Shown piece after piece: positions 9,083 to 17,226 of a stretch of 64,000 nucleotides of DNA. A program made the translations under genes and the position numbers. Under the pieces are notes generated by a model, which was not told the origin of the DNA, did no database searches, and saw only the letters and a program-made list of their open reading frames with translations. The DNA comes from Synechococcus sp. WH 8020 (GTDB lineage: Bacteria; Cyanobacteriota; Cyanobacteriia; PCC-6307; Cyanobiaceae), in the NCBI RefSeq assembly GCF_001040845.1, contig NZ_CP011941.1, positions 1,894,828-1,958,827 on the forward strand. Reading direction: 5' to 3'. Positions within the stretch are counted from its first letter, which is position 1. Each line of letters begins with the position of its first letter.

Positions 9083-9802
9083 TTAGGCCCCTCCACACGA
9101 GTGCTGGGTTGCTGGCATGATCCATGATCTTTGATTTCGGAGATTCGTTGCTGAGTAGATCTTGCCGCGATCATCACCAGGCGGGCAATTTTGTGGAATA
9201 GATACCAGGCAGAAAACAACTTGATCGCCAATTTTTGATGTCGCCACATCGGGATTAAATTCATATGAAACTTGGAAGCCTCCATTGTCATATTGAATGG
9301 TTGTTCCTTCGTCTTGCGTGTAATCCTTAGGCGGGATGACCATCTGTCGGTCATGAAACCGTGTACCGATAGCTTTGATCCTCGTTCGAGAGCACGTCCC
9401 GGCTCTCTCAGGTACGCCACTCACCATGGGTGTCTTACCGTTTTCGATAAGAGAAAGCCTGAACGCACCAATCCATGGCGGATTAGAAACGTGTGCTCCA
9501 AACTCGCTAAGTCCGTCAATAACCTGAGCCTGAGTGTCAAGAATGCAGAGCTTATTATTCCCGCATGCATGGCGAGCATGCAAAGACGATAAAAGAAAAT
9601 CTTGCGTGATGGATCGGCTTTCTCCCTTGACTTGGCTATAACCACGCGAGACTATTTGATCAAGCTCGGATAGCTTGTGGTCACTGCAAATTGTGATTTC
9701 ATCTTGATATTGCGCATGATTACAATCAAAGCTTGGCCGAAAGCTCTTAGCGCTAGCCTCCGATGCACTAAAAAGTGCAAATAGGCCCATCAAGACATTC
9801 AT
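9083..9802 (-). CDS. Secreted LprI-like (DUF1311-type) protein
   Basis: A 239-residue protein with a short signal peptide (MGLFALFSASEASA, cleavage probably before KS). The segment FDCNHAQYQDEITICSDHKL with two cysteines, followed by SELDQIVSRGYSQV and later HACGNNKLCILDTQAQ, matches the LprI/DUF1311 N-terminal domain found in lysozyme-inhibitor-like lipoproteins. The C-terminal part (from about residue 100) is not recognised. It probably acts in the periplasm. The ATG at 9802 directly precedes the signal peptide. No operon partners are visible. Confidence 0.7.
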   Translation of the reverse strand: MNVLMGLFALFSASEASAKSFRPSFDCNHAQYQDEITICSDHKLSELDQIVSRGYSQVKGESRSITQDFLLSSLHARHACGNNKLCILDTQAQVIDGLSEFGAHVSNPPWIGAFRLSLIENGKTPMVSGVPERAGTCSRTRIKAIGTRFHDRQMVIPPKDYTQDEGTTIQYDNGGFQVSYEFNPDVATSKIGDQVVFCLVSIPQNCPPGDDRGKIYSATNLRNQRSWIMPATQHSCGGA

Positions 9803-10071
9803 CTAAAGAGCGATTTGAATCATGGAATTTCAGACGAATTGATTATCTTTATTTATTAATAAGGCTACATGGCGCTTGTCAAGTAACGATTGATCTCAGG
9901 CTTCTGGCCTTAGCACCGTTGGCTTTCAAGCTGAGCTCTGGGAGCGATCTGCTCTGTGAGCAAGATCACAATCTCCGCTGATTCAGATCATCGAGTGATC
10001 CGTTGAATCCAGCAATGGTGAATGAATCGGAGCATGAACTCCGCTGAATTCAACCATTTGTATTTTTGAAA

Positions 10072-11940
10072 ATGACAGAGCAACGCAAACTCACGGCTCA
10101 ACGAGTCCGCGAAGACGCAAATGCTTTAGCTGCCGGGCGCGTCCAGCCGCAACATCAAGCCAACGGCGACGAACAGCGCTACGAATCCGCGAGCTACCCG
10201 ATGAGCTTCACCAAGGGGCTTGATCACAACACAACCACTGGCTTGGTTGAGCAATCAGGAGACTTCGAGGCGTTCCGTTCCGCCATTGACAATGGCTTTG
10301 CCGAGGACTTCACCCGGCAAGTACCGGTACCGCACGCTGAGCCGCGTCGTAAGTGGGAGGCCCCGACTGCTGGCACGGTCTACGAACTGCAGGGACCTGA
10401 CCCTCAGGCCGTCACCATTCCGCCTGCTCCGGCGCTGTGCAGCGATGAGCTGACCTTTGAAATAGCGGAGGTTTACGAACTAGCGCTATTACGTGACCTG
10501 CCCTTCAACGCCTTCGTTGCGGGCGGTGGCTCAGCGGCATTAGCTGATTCGACCGCTCGCCTCAACAACCTTGCCTATGCCCAGGACGGGTTCAACAGCC
10601 GGCCGCGCAAGACCAACAGCAGCAAGCAACTCGACGCGCAAACGGTCTTTCGTGGATCCAGTCCGGGCGTTGAGCGAGGTCCCTACCTCTCGCAATTCAT
10701 GCTCATCGGCAATGCCAGTCCGAGTGAGGGCATCACGCCAGATCAAGGTTTCATCAACTTCGGTGCCCAGAGGATCGACCAGCGCGTGCTGGAGGCGAGG
10801 CAGCAAGACGACTACATGATGAAGTGGGATGACTGGCACCGGGTTGAGCAGGGCTATGAAGTAAGAGGGGATCGTTTCGATCCCTGCAAGTCCTCGGGAC
10901 CGGGGCAGGCCTTCACCGGCCAGCGGCGATTTATCCATACACCCCGTGATCTAGCGACGTACGTCCATGTGGATGCGCTGTATCAGGCCTATCTCAATGC
11001 CTGCCTGCTGTTGCTTGGCAACGGCACCCCGTTTGATCCTGGGTTCGATCTTCTTTCAGGAGGAGGCGAAGGCCTACTCCATGACCCTGCCAGTGGCCAG
11101 AAAGTGCCCTTGAACGCTGGTGGCTTTGCCCTCTGGGGCGGCCCCCATGTGCTCAGCCTGGTGACGGAGGTGGCAACGCGTGGGCTCAAGGCCGTGCGCT
11201 ATCAAAAGTTCAACAACCATCTACGCCTTCGCCCTGAGGCCCTGGCAGCGCGGATTGAAAAGGCTCAGGAGATCGAATCCCGCTTCCCCGAGATCTGCGG
11301 TTGCTTCAGCGAGATGGCCAGCGACCTCCAACAAACAGTGGATTTAATTCGCAATCACAACCAGTCTCTCGCTGGGGACGCCACGGCTCTGCTGCCGATG
11401 GCTTTCGCAGAAGGTTCGCCGATGCACCCTGCCTATGGCGCCGGACACGCCACCGTTGCAGGTGCGTGTGTGACCATTCTCAAAGCCTTTTTCAACACCT
11501 CCGCACTCTTCGTCAAGATCAACGATTTAGCTGGTTTCTATAGCAAGCAACACATCTTGGATCGCCTCAAGTGTGGTGATTCTGTTGAAGCCGGGGCCTA
11601 CCAGGTGACCGACTGCGGCAAGAGGCTGGAGTTCGAACGATGCGGTTCCTTCCACTTAATCGAGGGGAAGGACGCCACATTCAAGCCAGATGGGACAACA
11701 AACAAATCTTGTTGCCCTCTAACGCTGGAAGGAGAGCTCAACAAGCTGGCTGCGAACATCTCGATTGGTCGCAATATGGCGGGCGTGCATTATTTCTCTG
11801 ACTACTACGACAGCCTTCGTATGGGCGAGGAAATAGCGATCGGCATCCTCGAAGAGCAGGCCCTCTGCTACAAAACGGATCCCTTCGTACTCAGCGTGCC
11901 CACATTCGATGGTGATGTGCGTCGCATCGGTCAGCGATAA
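10072..11940 (+). CDS. Vanadium-dependent haloperoxidase (bromoperoxidase type)
   Basis: A 622-residue vanadium haloperoxidase, which uses hydrogen peroxide to oxidise bromide (or iodide) to a halogenating species. All vanadate-binding and catalytic positions can be placed in the spacing of the red-algal bromoperoxidases: K379 with R387 in KFNNHLRLRP, G458-H459 in HPAYGAGHAT, and R567 with H573 in RNMAGVHYFSDYYDS. The position that is serine in the algal PSGH motif is alanine here (A457). No signal peptide is visible at the N-terminus, although the first 60 residues are polar and variable. The frame begins with TTG at 10066; the ATG at 10072 is preferred. Marine Synechococcus strain CC9311 is known to carry such an enzyme. 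A possible stem-loop follows the stop. Confidence 0.95.
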   Translation: MTEQRKLTAQRVREDANALAAGRVQPQHQANGDEQRYESASYPMSFTKGLDHNTTTGLVEQSGDFEAFRSAIDNGFAEDFTRQVPVPHAEPRRKWEAPTAGTVYELQGPDPQAVTIPPAPALCSDELTFEIAEVYELALLRDLPFNAFVAGGGSAALADSTARLNNLAYAQDGFNSRPRKTNSSKQLDAQTVFRGSSPGVERGPYLSQFMLIGNASPSEGITPDQGFINFGAQRIDQRVLEARQQDDYMMKWDDWHRVEQGYEVRGDRFDPCKSSGPGQAFTGQRRFIHTPRDLATYVHVDALYQAYLNACLLLLGNGTPFDPGFDLLSGGGEGLLHDPASGQKVPLNAGGFALWGGPHVLSLVTEVATRGLKAVRYQKFNNHLRLRPEALAARIEKAQEIESRFPEICGCFSEMASDLQQTVDLIRNHNQSLAGDATALLPMAFAEGSPMHPAYGAGHATVAGACVTILKAFFNTSALFVKINDLAGFYSKQHILDRLKCGDSVEAGAYQVTDCGKRLEFERCGSFHLIEGKDATFKPDGTTNKSCCPLTLEGELNKLAANISIGRNMAGVHYFSDYYDSLRMGEEIAIGILEEQALCYKTDPFVLSVPTFDGDVRRIGQR

Positions 11941-11984
11941 TTCTTGCGCTATGAGAATCGCGAAGGATTCCAACTAACAGAACC

Positions 11985-12020
11985 AATCAGCGGCGCGCAC
12001 TTCTGACGCGTCCGCTGATT
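11985..12020 (+). terminator. Possible stem-loop terminator after the haloperoxidase gene
   Basis: AATCAGCGG (11985-11993) pairs exactly with CCGCTGATT (12012-12020) around an 18-base loop, 45 bases after the haloperoxidase stop. No clear T-run follows, so termination is uncertain. Confidence 0.4.
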
Positions 12021-12065
12021 ATTTGCGTTAGCCGCCCCCCTTACAAAAACTGAAGTCGGATTGCA

Positions 12066-12623
12066 ATGAACGTACGCGAAAGATTGAAGGCAGGCCGTGC
12101 CACAACGAAAGATGCTTTGGAGTTGTTCGATGTACTTAAGCCCGTGGATGTTGACTTCATGCTTGGCAATTGGAAGGGCGAAGGCTTTCATACCAACCAC
12201 CCAATGGATGGACTTCTCGAGACCTATCACTGGCATGGGAAACGCTTTGAAAGTCTCGAAGATGTTCATCCCTTGGTGTTTTCAACACGTCGCGGAGGCG
12301 TTGCCAACGTCAACCCCGGCTTGATGGGGTCGGCGTTGAATCTGCCCATGCCAAAGTCAGCGATCGTGGGTCGCATCTTCCAAGCACTTCTACCTTTTCT
12401 TACAACATCCCAGTCCAGGGCTCGGTTGCGCATGACAGCCTATCGGGGAAAGTCGAGCGCAACCATGATTTACGACCAGCTGCCGATTAACGACGTGTTT
12501 CGCAAAATTGATCGGAATACCGTATTCGGCGTTATGGATTTGAAAGGAATGAAGTTGCCGTTCTTCTTCATCCTTCAGCGTGAGCAGGGGAGCGAACATT
12601 TTCTTAGAAGCGAGCGGCCTTAA
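12066..12623 (+). CDS. GXWXG/DUF4334 domain protein
   Basis: A 185-residue protein. Residues 30-50 (DFMLGNWKGEGFHTNHPMDG) contain the GXWXG motif that names the N-terminal domain of this family, and the C-terminal half (ARLRMTAYRGKSSATMIYDQ, then DLKGMKLPFFFILQRE) fits the companion DUF4334 domain. The biochemical role of the family is not established; a small lipocalin-like binding barrel is plausible. No signal peptide. The ATG at 12066 follows a weak CGGA ribosome site. It lies 125 bases after the haloperoxidase in the same direction, with an inverted repeat between them, so co-transcription is uncertain. Confidence 0.8.
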   Translation: MNVRERLKAGRATTKDALELFDVLKPVDVDFMLGNWKGEGFHTNHPMDGLLETYHWHGKRFESLEDVHPLVFSTRRGGVANVNPGLMGSALNLPMPKSAIVGRIFQALLPFLTTSQSRARLRMTAYRGKSSATMIYDQLPINDVFRKIDRNTVFGVMDLKGMKLPFFFILQREQGSEHFLRSERP

Positions 12624-12806
12624 TGGGCCACTATTTAAATCAAGAGCGAGACAAAAACTCTTATTATCGCCGCAGAACTGGTGCAGATTGACGCTCCATC
12701 ACACTTACAACGACTGAACAACACCCAAAATCGTACTGACTGATAGCGGCTGCTCTGCTGAGCTCATACAGCCCATACACATGCCCTGAGAACATCATCT
12801 GATGAA

Positions 12807-12827
12807 GAAACCATCGGAAATGGTTTC
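12807..12827. repeat. 8-bp stem-loop
   Basis: GAAACCAT and ATGGTTTC pair around a 5-base loop (CGGAA). It lies 12 bases before a stronger hairpin. Confidence 0.6.
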
Positions 12828-12839
12828 ATCCATTTGCAG

Positions 12840-12872
12840 TCAATTCTGCGGGCTGGAAGCCCGCAGAATTGA
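12840..12872. terminator. 15-bp perfect hairpin, probable bidirectional terminator
   Basis: A 15-bp perfect stem (TCAATTCTGCGGGCT and its complement) closes a 3-base loop. It sits between the convergent GXWXG and mscS genes. No T-run of note follows on either strand, so its role as a terminator is inferred from position and strength. Confidence 0.5.
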
Positions 12873-12956
12873 ACTTGGCATGGGTGAAGCCGACTACTCC
12901 ATGGGTGCTAAACACCTAGCCCCTTTCCCAAGGGTCATAAATAAGTGCAAAGAAGA

Positions 12957-13790
12957 TCAGTTCAAAGAGGTTTTTTGCATCGCCACAGGGATGCGAGGCA
13001 CGGGGAAGCCTGCCTGACCTAGCACTTCAACAATCATGCGATTCGCATCAAAATAGACTTGCCAGTAGTGACTGATGTGTGCGTAAGGACGGACAGCTAA
13101 ACGTGGCCCCCTCTCACTGAATTCAAGAACCTCAACTTCGGCCTCAATTTCACTCGCTTGATTAGGAACTTTCTGAATCCCTTCCTTCAGCAAAGTGATC
13201 GCCCTAGCAACATCAGCGCTGTTATCGAGTTGAGCAACAAGATCAACACGGCGATAAGGCGTTGCCGAGTAATTCTTGATTGTGTCACCAAAAAGCTTGG
13301 CGTTGCCCACAATATTCACAACATTGTCGATAGAGGTAATCGAGGTGACGAACATACCCACCTCATTCACAGTGCCTTCAACACCACCTCCATCGATATA
13401 GTCACCTACCGAGATCGGCCTAAAAAGCTGCAGGAATACACCAGCAGCGAAGTTGCCCAGCATGCCACTCCAAGCTGCGCCGATCGCAATACCAGCACCA
13501 GCGAGCAGGGCAGCGAAACTAGTGGTTTCGACGCCAAAGAAGCCAAGAATGGCAACAATAAGAACAACCCGAAGCACCACTCCAATGATGCTTAAAAGGT
13601 AATTAACTAGTGTTGAATCAAGAGTGCCCTGCCTAAAGAACCGTCTTAAAAGTCGGAGAGCCAAACCAATCAGCCAGCCACCAACGACCCATAGAGCAGC
13701 CGCACCAACAAGCTTAAAAAGAAAAGGAACAATCAACGCCGAGACGGCATCAAAGCTAAAAACCAAGAAAACTGAAGGGAACACCCCCAT
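12957..13790 (-). CDS. mscS: MscS-family mechanosensitive channel
   Basis: A 277-residue small-conductance mechanosensitive channel protein. Three hydrophobic segments precede the pore-lining helix, which shows the family's alanine/glycine packing pattern (ALLAGAGIAIGAAWSGMLGNFAAGVFL, positions about 95-120). The soluble part begins with FRPISVGDYIDGGGVEGTV and DNVVNIVGNAKLFGDTIKNYS, typical of the MscS beta domain and vestibule. It relieves turgor at hypo-osmotic shock in the inner membrane. The frame opens at a TTG (13832), but the ATG at 13790 with AAAGG about 12 bases upstream is preferred. Its 3' end faces the GXWXG gene. Confidence 0.92.
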   Translation of the reverse strand: MGVFPSVFLVFSFDAVSALIVPFLFKLVGAAALWVVGGWLIGLALRLLRRFFRQGTLDSTLVNYLLSIIGVVLRVVLIVAILGFFGVETTSFAALLAGAGIAIGAAWSGMLGNFAAGVFLQLFRPISVGDYIDGGGVEGTVNEVGMFVTSITSIDNVVNIVGNAKLFGDTIKNYSATPYRRVDLVAQLDNSADVARAITLLKEGIQKVPNQASEIEAEVEVLEFSERGPRLAVRPYAHISHYWQVYFDANRMIVEVLGQAGFPVPRIPVAMQKTSLN

Positions 13791-14367
13791 GAGATTCAGA
13801 ACCTTTGAATCACTGCAGTACAAGAATGACAAGTCGATACATTGATGTCAGCCAATTAGCAGCAAATTCACAAAATCTCGGCATTCACAATCGACAGTCC
13901 ACTGCAACAGAAACTCGCCACAATAAACGGCACAAAAAGAAACCAAGGGAACACCTACAAAAGAGCAACAAACAGCTTCTGGCAACGCTAAATGGTTATC
14001 AATATCATGGATGCCACGGTTAGATACTAATCCTAACGCCTACATCCCAAGCAAAACTTAGCGCCTACAGATCGATTCGAGCATCGCATAAAGCAAACTA
14101 TAAGTGGTTTTTAAGGAAATTCTCATCAACGCAAATTGCCCGATCAGCAATTAACCAGGATCCTAATAACCAACAAAAACAGTTAAATGCACTAAAGTCG
14201 CAGAATTAATCCATAGCGATTCGTCCTGACACATAAATCGACAGCAACCAGCTGACACCAGCAAACACCAACCACTTAAAGATTGATAAGTTTTCAACAT
14301 TCACAGAGCTGCCACTGATGCATGAACCGTATTAGTGAATCAAAATGCAATCAGATAGCTGAAAGTG
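13791..14367. other. AT-rich intergenic region between divergent genes
   Basis: About 580 bases, clearly AT-richer than the flanking core sequence, between the divergent mscS and lipoprotein genes. It must hold both promoters, but I could not identify specific boxes. No open frame looks like a gene. Confidence 0.5.
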
Positions 14368-15324
14368 ATGCGCAGCCTAACCATGATCGTTGCAGGGGTG
14401 CTCGTGAGCGCTTGTAGCCAATATCAAAGTCTTCCCACACCTCAAAAAAATATCAGCACCCTTCAATGTGGAGAGATTGGAACGGTGCAATACAGCTCTT
14501 GGACCCAGGGAGACGCAATGAAGACATCGATCACCATCGGATCCAAAACCTGGAATGGAACAGAAGAGGGAGGGAGTATGCGTTTCTTCACTCCCGACCA
14601 ACCATCAGAAAACAGCCCGTGGATGAACTTCTACCAGGACAAAGCCTGGCTTTATCTGAACTACAAAGGTGATGAAGGCTGGAGGGATCTGAATGGAGAG
14701 CAATCCTCTCAATACCGAAGCACCCATCCTGAGTTGAAAACGATTGAATGCACACCAGTCAATCGTGATGACAGCATCGTGGGCTATTGGCAAAGCAACG
14801 ACACTTCCAGACCCTGGATCAGCATTTCCTATACAGGAAATAACAACAATACCTTCAATATCGAAGCATGCCCTAACCCACAAGATGCAAAAGGCCAGGC
14901 AAGCTGCCTCAGCCAAACAGGGACATGGAACAATGACACAACCTTTCAATATGAATCAAGTAATTCACAAGAGATCGTTGGACGAGTGAATCTAATAGAT
15001 GACGAAATCACACTGTTATCTGATAATCAAAAGGTTGACACCTGGGTTCGCAAAGCACAATCCATGCTCTGCAGCTTCAATGGTGAAGCACTCAAGCAGG
15101 CTACGATTCGCGACGGCACGCTGATCAAGATCAAGTGGTCCGACGGTCCCAAAATGACCTACAGACCCATAGCCCCCGCACAAAATCAAATCTATCAAGA
15201 TACACTCGGTGGACGTTGGAAGGTGATAAATCGTCTTCAAGGGATCGATGGCACACTAAAACTGGTCAATGTCGGCAACCAAAACACAATTGCTTGCCAA
15301 CCAAAGCCTGAGAACAATGAATGA
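14368..15324 (+). CDS. Predicted lipoprotein of unknown function
   Basis: A 318-residue protein. The N-terminus (MRSLTMIVAGVLVSACSQ) is a lipoprotein signal peptide with the lipobox LVSAC, so the mature protein would begin at the lipidated cysteine. The rest is polar, rich in W, N and T, with two similar-looking segments built around a tryptophan (WMNFYQDKAWLYLNYKGD and VGYWQSNDTSRPWISISYTG), suggesting beta structure. I do not recognise the family. A GTG at 14365 immediately precedes the ATG at 14368; the ATG is preferred. AT-rich and without operon partners. Confidence 0.75.
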   Translation: MRSLTMIVAGVLVSACSQYQSLPTPQKNISTLQCGEIGTVQYSSWTQGDAMKTSITIGSKTWNGTEEGGSMRFFTPDQPSENSPWMNFYQDKAWLYLNYKGDEGWRDLNGEQSSQYRSTHPELKTIECTPVNRDDSIVGYWQSNDTSRPWISISYTGNNNNTFNIEACPNPQDAKGQASCLSQTGTWNNDTTFQYESSNSQEIVGRVNLIDDEITLLSDNQKVDTWVRKAQSMLCSFNGEALKQATIRDGTLIKIKWSDGPKMTYRPIAPAQNQIYQDTLGGRWKVINRLQGIDGTLKLVNVGNQNTIACQPKPENNE

Positions 15325-15516
15325 AGATGTGCATGACGAGCAAATGAAAAACGACGACGGTTGTGATGTTGCAATTAGAGATTGCAACACTGAATAAGTG
15401 CACGAAGGGCCGACAAGCTCCTGATCAACCCAGTCGTTAACTTGATTGCTCTTTTCGTGCTTCTTGGTGATCCCCTTTCCATAAATGAATGCCTCATATC
15501 CTGGCAGCGCTTGCAC
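15256..15516 (-). CDS. Possible small hypothetical protein
   Basis: A low-confidence 86-codon frame starting with GTG. Residues 2-50 look protein-like, for example ALPGYEAFIYGKGITKKHEK and NDWVDQELVGPSCTYSVLQ, with balanced charge and hydrophobicity. The last 22 or so codons run antisense into the end of the lipoprotein gene and look less natural. The open frame continues upstream of the GTG without an ATG. It could be a small real gene with a decayed or extended end. Confidence 0.35.
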   Translation of the reverse strand: MQALPGYEAFIYGKGITKKHEKSNQVNDWVDQELVGPSCTYSVLQSLIATSQPSSFFICSSCTSSFIVLRLWLASNCVLVADIDQF

Positions 15517-15842
15517 CTCTGCTGCCCTTGTCAGGAGGCATGATTGAAGGAGTGATCGCTGAATAGAGCCTCAATCAATGGTGGAACTTCAACACAGTTG
15601 TGGTACACAACCTCGCGATGAACGTTCAAATTGTTTTCTTTGCTTTGTTGTCATGAAAGAGGTCAGTCATGTTGAGACAACAGATTGCTTGAGAAAAAAC
15701 TCCATGGATTCAAAAGCGCGCGTCAGGCCAAGAGCGATCGGCCAAAAACGGTGGTTGCATAACCTTGAGACACAGCTGATCTCCATGCGTCATAGATTCA
15801 TCAACACTAAACTCAATGGGGTTAATCAATAGGACAGATACG
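15325..15842. other. Region with no secure gene
   Basis: Apart from the doubtful minus-strand frame ending at 15256, nothing convincing is seen. A plus-strand frame at 15578-15832 has cysteine-rich, unnatural composition and no family likeness. Confidence 0.45.
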
Positions 15843-16613
15843 ATGAACTTCCCTTACAACTTAAACAATCCAGCAAAAAGCTATTCATTGCCAAATCAGT
15901 ACAAAGAGATTTCTGGCTTATCACCTCTAGAGAGCAACAACTCCCTGGCTTTTGTACAAGATGAGGCCGTGCAGATTCACATCTTCGATTTAATTTCTGG
16001 AACGGTTACAGAGCACATCAAGCATGATAATGGCGATTCAGAAGACATTGTTATTGCAGGGAATACGGCCTATTTACTAAAAGCCGGAAAGCACCCTGCA
16101 ATCTACAAAGTTACTGACTTTACCTGCAACAATGCTCATTACGAACATTACCGTCTGGATCTAGACAAGGATCAAGACCCGGAAGGTTTATGCCATGACG
16201 TCGAAAGAAATCGCCTGTTAATTGCTTGCAAAGGCTCGCCAAAGAAAAATGATCGAACGCGAAGCGTTTATGCCTTTGACCTCCAATCAATGCAGATGGA
16301 TCATTCACCTGTGTTCGCAATCAATAGTCAGGATTTCCTAAATGACTCAGAAGACACGTTCAACCCTTCCGGCATCGCAATTCACCCTCAATCTAATGAT
16401 CTCTACATCATTGGCTCCAAAGGGGAAAAATTGATCGTTTGCTATACCTTAAAGGGACATTTCAAAGGGGCCTGGAGATTGGACAAGAGTCAGATCATTC
16501 AGCCCGAAGGAATTGCATTGATGCAATCTGGAGAGCTAGTGATTTCAAGTGAAGGGAAAAAGGGCAAGAAGGCCAAGATATTGATCTTTTCCAATCACAA
16601 TAATCTCGAATGA
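15843..16613 (+). CDS. SdiA-regulated-type beta-propeller protein
   Basis: A 256-residue protein resembling the SdiA-regulated (YjiK-like) family. Repeated blade-like motifs are seen: YKEISGLSPLESNNSLAFVQ, GDSEDIVIAGNTAYLLKAG, DPEGLCHDVERNRLLIACKG, NPSGIAIHPQSNDLYIIGSK and QPEGIALMQSGELVISSEG. The recurring P-E/S-G-I/L-A/C pattern followed by a hydrophobic strand is typical of the family. Function is unknown. No signal peptide is visible, unlike many homologues. The ATG at 15843 has AGGA eight bases upstream and is preferred over an ATG at 15816. Confidence 0.8.
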   Translation: MNFPYNLNNPAKSYSLPNQYKEISGLSPLESNNSLAFVQDEAVQIHIFDLISGTVTEHIKHDNGDSEDIVIAGNTAYLLKAGKHPAIYKVTDFTCNNAHYEHYRLDLDKDQDPEGLCHDVERNRLLIACKGSPKKNDRTRSVYAFDLQSMQMDHSPVFAINSQDFLNDSEDTFNPSGIAIHPQSNDLYIIGSKGEKLIVCYTLKGHFKGAWRLDKSQIIQPEGIALMQSGELVISSEGKKGKKAKILIFSNHNNLE

Positions 16614-16714
16614 CCATCATCAGCTCCCTTCACCCCTGCATGATCAATGACTTCCAGAGCATCTAAGACAGTCTCCACGCCAGGCCATCAAAAAACAAAA
16701 GCAATAGGCAGAAA

Positions 16715-17074
16715 GTGACAATCTTCATTCGAAATCAATGGTTCAATTTAAGCGCATTGCTCCTTCTTTTGATCACAGCTCTCTCGTTATATCCCCTTGA
16801 CCATCTGCCCGAAGCTCCTGGATCAGATAAAACGCACCATTTCATTGCCTACGCAGCTCTTGGCTTTCCAACCGCACTGAGAAAACCCAAGCGATGGCGA
16901 ACCATAATCCTCTGTTTTGCACTTTATAGTGGCCTCATCGAACTCATCCAACCCCAAGCTAATCGCCATGGGGAATGGATCGATTTCCTAGCAAATGGTT
17001 GCGGACTTTTGATTGGCGTTGCGTTGGCATATGCAACCAATCAACTTGAAAAACACAAAACAGGCAAGTACTAA
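16715..17074 (+). CDS. VanZ-like small membrane protein
   Basis: A 119-residue protein with three hydrophobic segments (LSALLLLLITALSLYPL, IILCFALYSGLIELIQ and FLANGCGLLIGVALAYA). The motifs DKTHHFIAYAALG and SGLIELIQPQANRHGEWIDFLANGCG are characteristic of the VanZ-like family (K-x-x-H-x-x-x-Y, then E-x-x-Q and D-x-x-A-N). The biochemical role of these proteins is not established. It starts with GTG at 16715 with AGGCAG just upstream. It lies 101 bases after the propeller gene on the same strand and might share its transcript. Confidence 0.85.
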   Translation: MTIFIRNQWFNLSALLLLLITALSLYPLDHLPEAPGSDKTHHFIAYAALGFPTALRKPKRWRTIILCFALYSGLIELIQPQANRHGEWIDFLANGCGLLIGVALAYATNQLEKHKTGKY

Positions 17075-17226
17075 CTTGCTGCCACAACTTGCGAAAGAAT
17101 AGCTTTACTTTCATCAACCATCTTTCAAGCCAATCAAACGCTCTGCAGCATCACATCAAAGGAGGTCAAGACAACCCATAACAGAAGACTTCGTTCCATC
17201 GCCGCAACAAGTGCGGCCCATACTCA

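Larger units (their letters stand above)
12624..12956. other. Intergenic region between convergent genes with two hairpins
   Basis: No gene is supported here. The 3' half holds two stem-loops (12807-12827 and 12840-12872) that lie between convergent transcription units and probably end transcription or stabilise 3' ends. Confidence 0.6.

Noticed and set aside
12802-13017. 71-codon plus-strand frame crossing the two hairpins
   Set aside because: Runs through strong hairpins and into the mscS gene antisense; composition not protein-like.
15578-15832. 84-codon plus-strand frame before the propeller protein
   Set aside because: Unnatural composition and no ribosome site.
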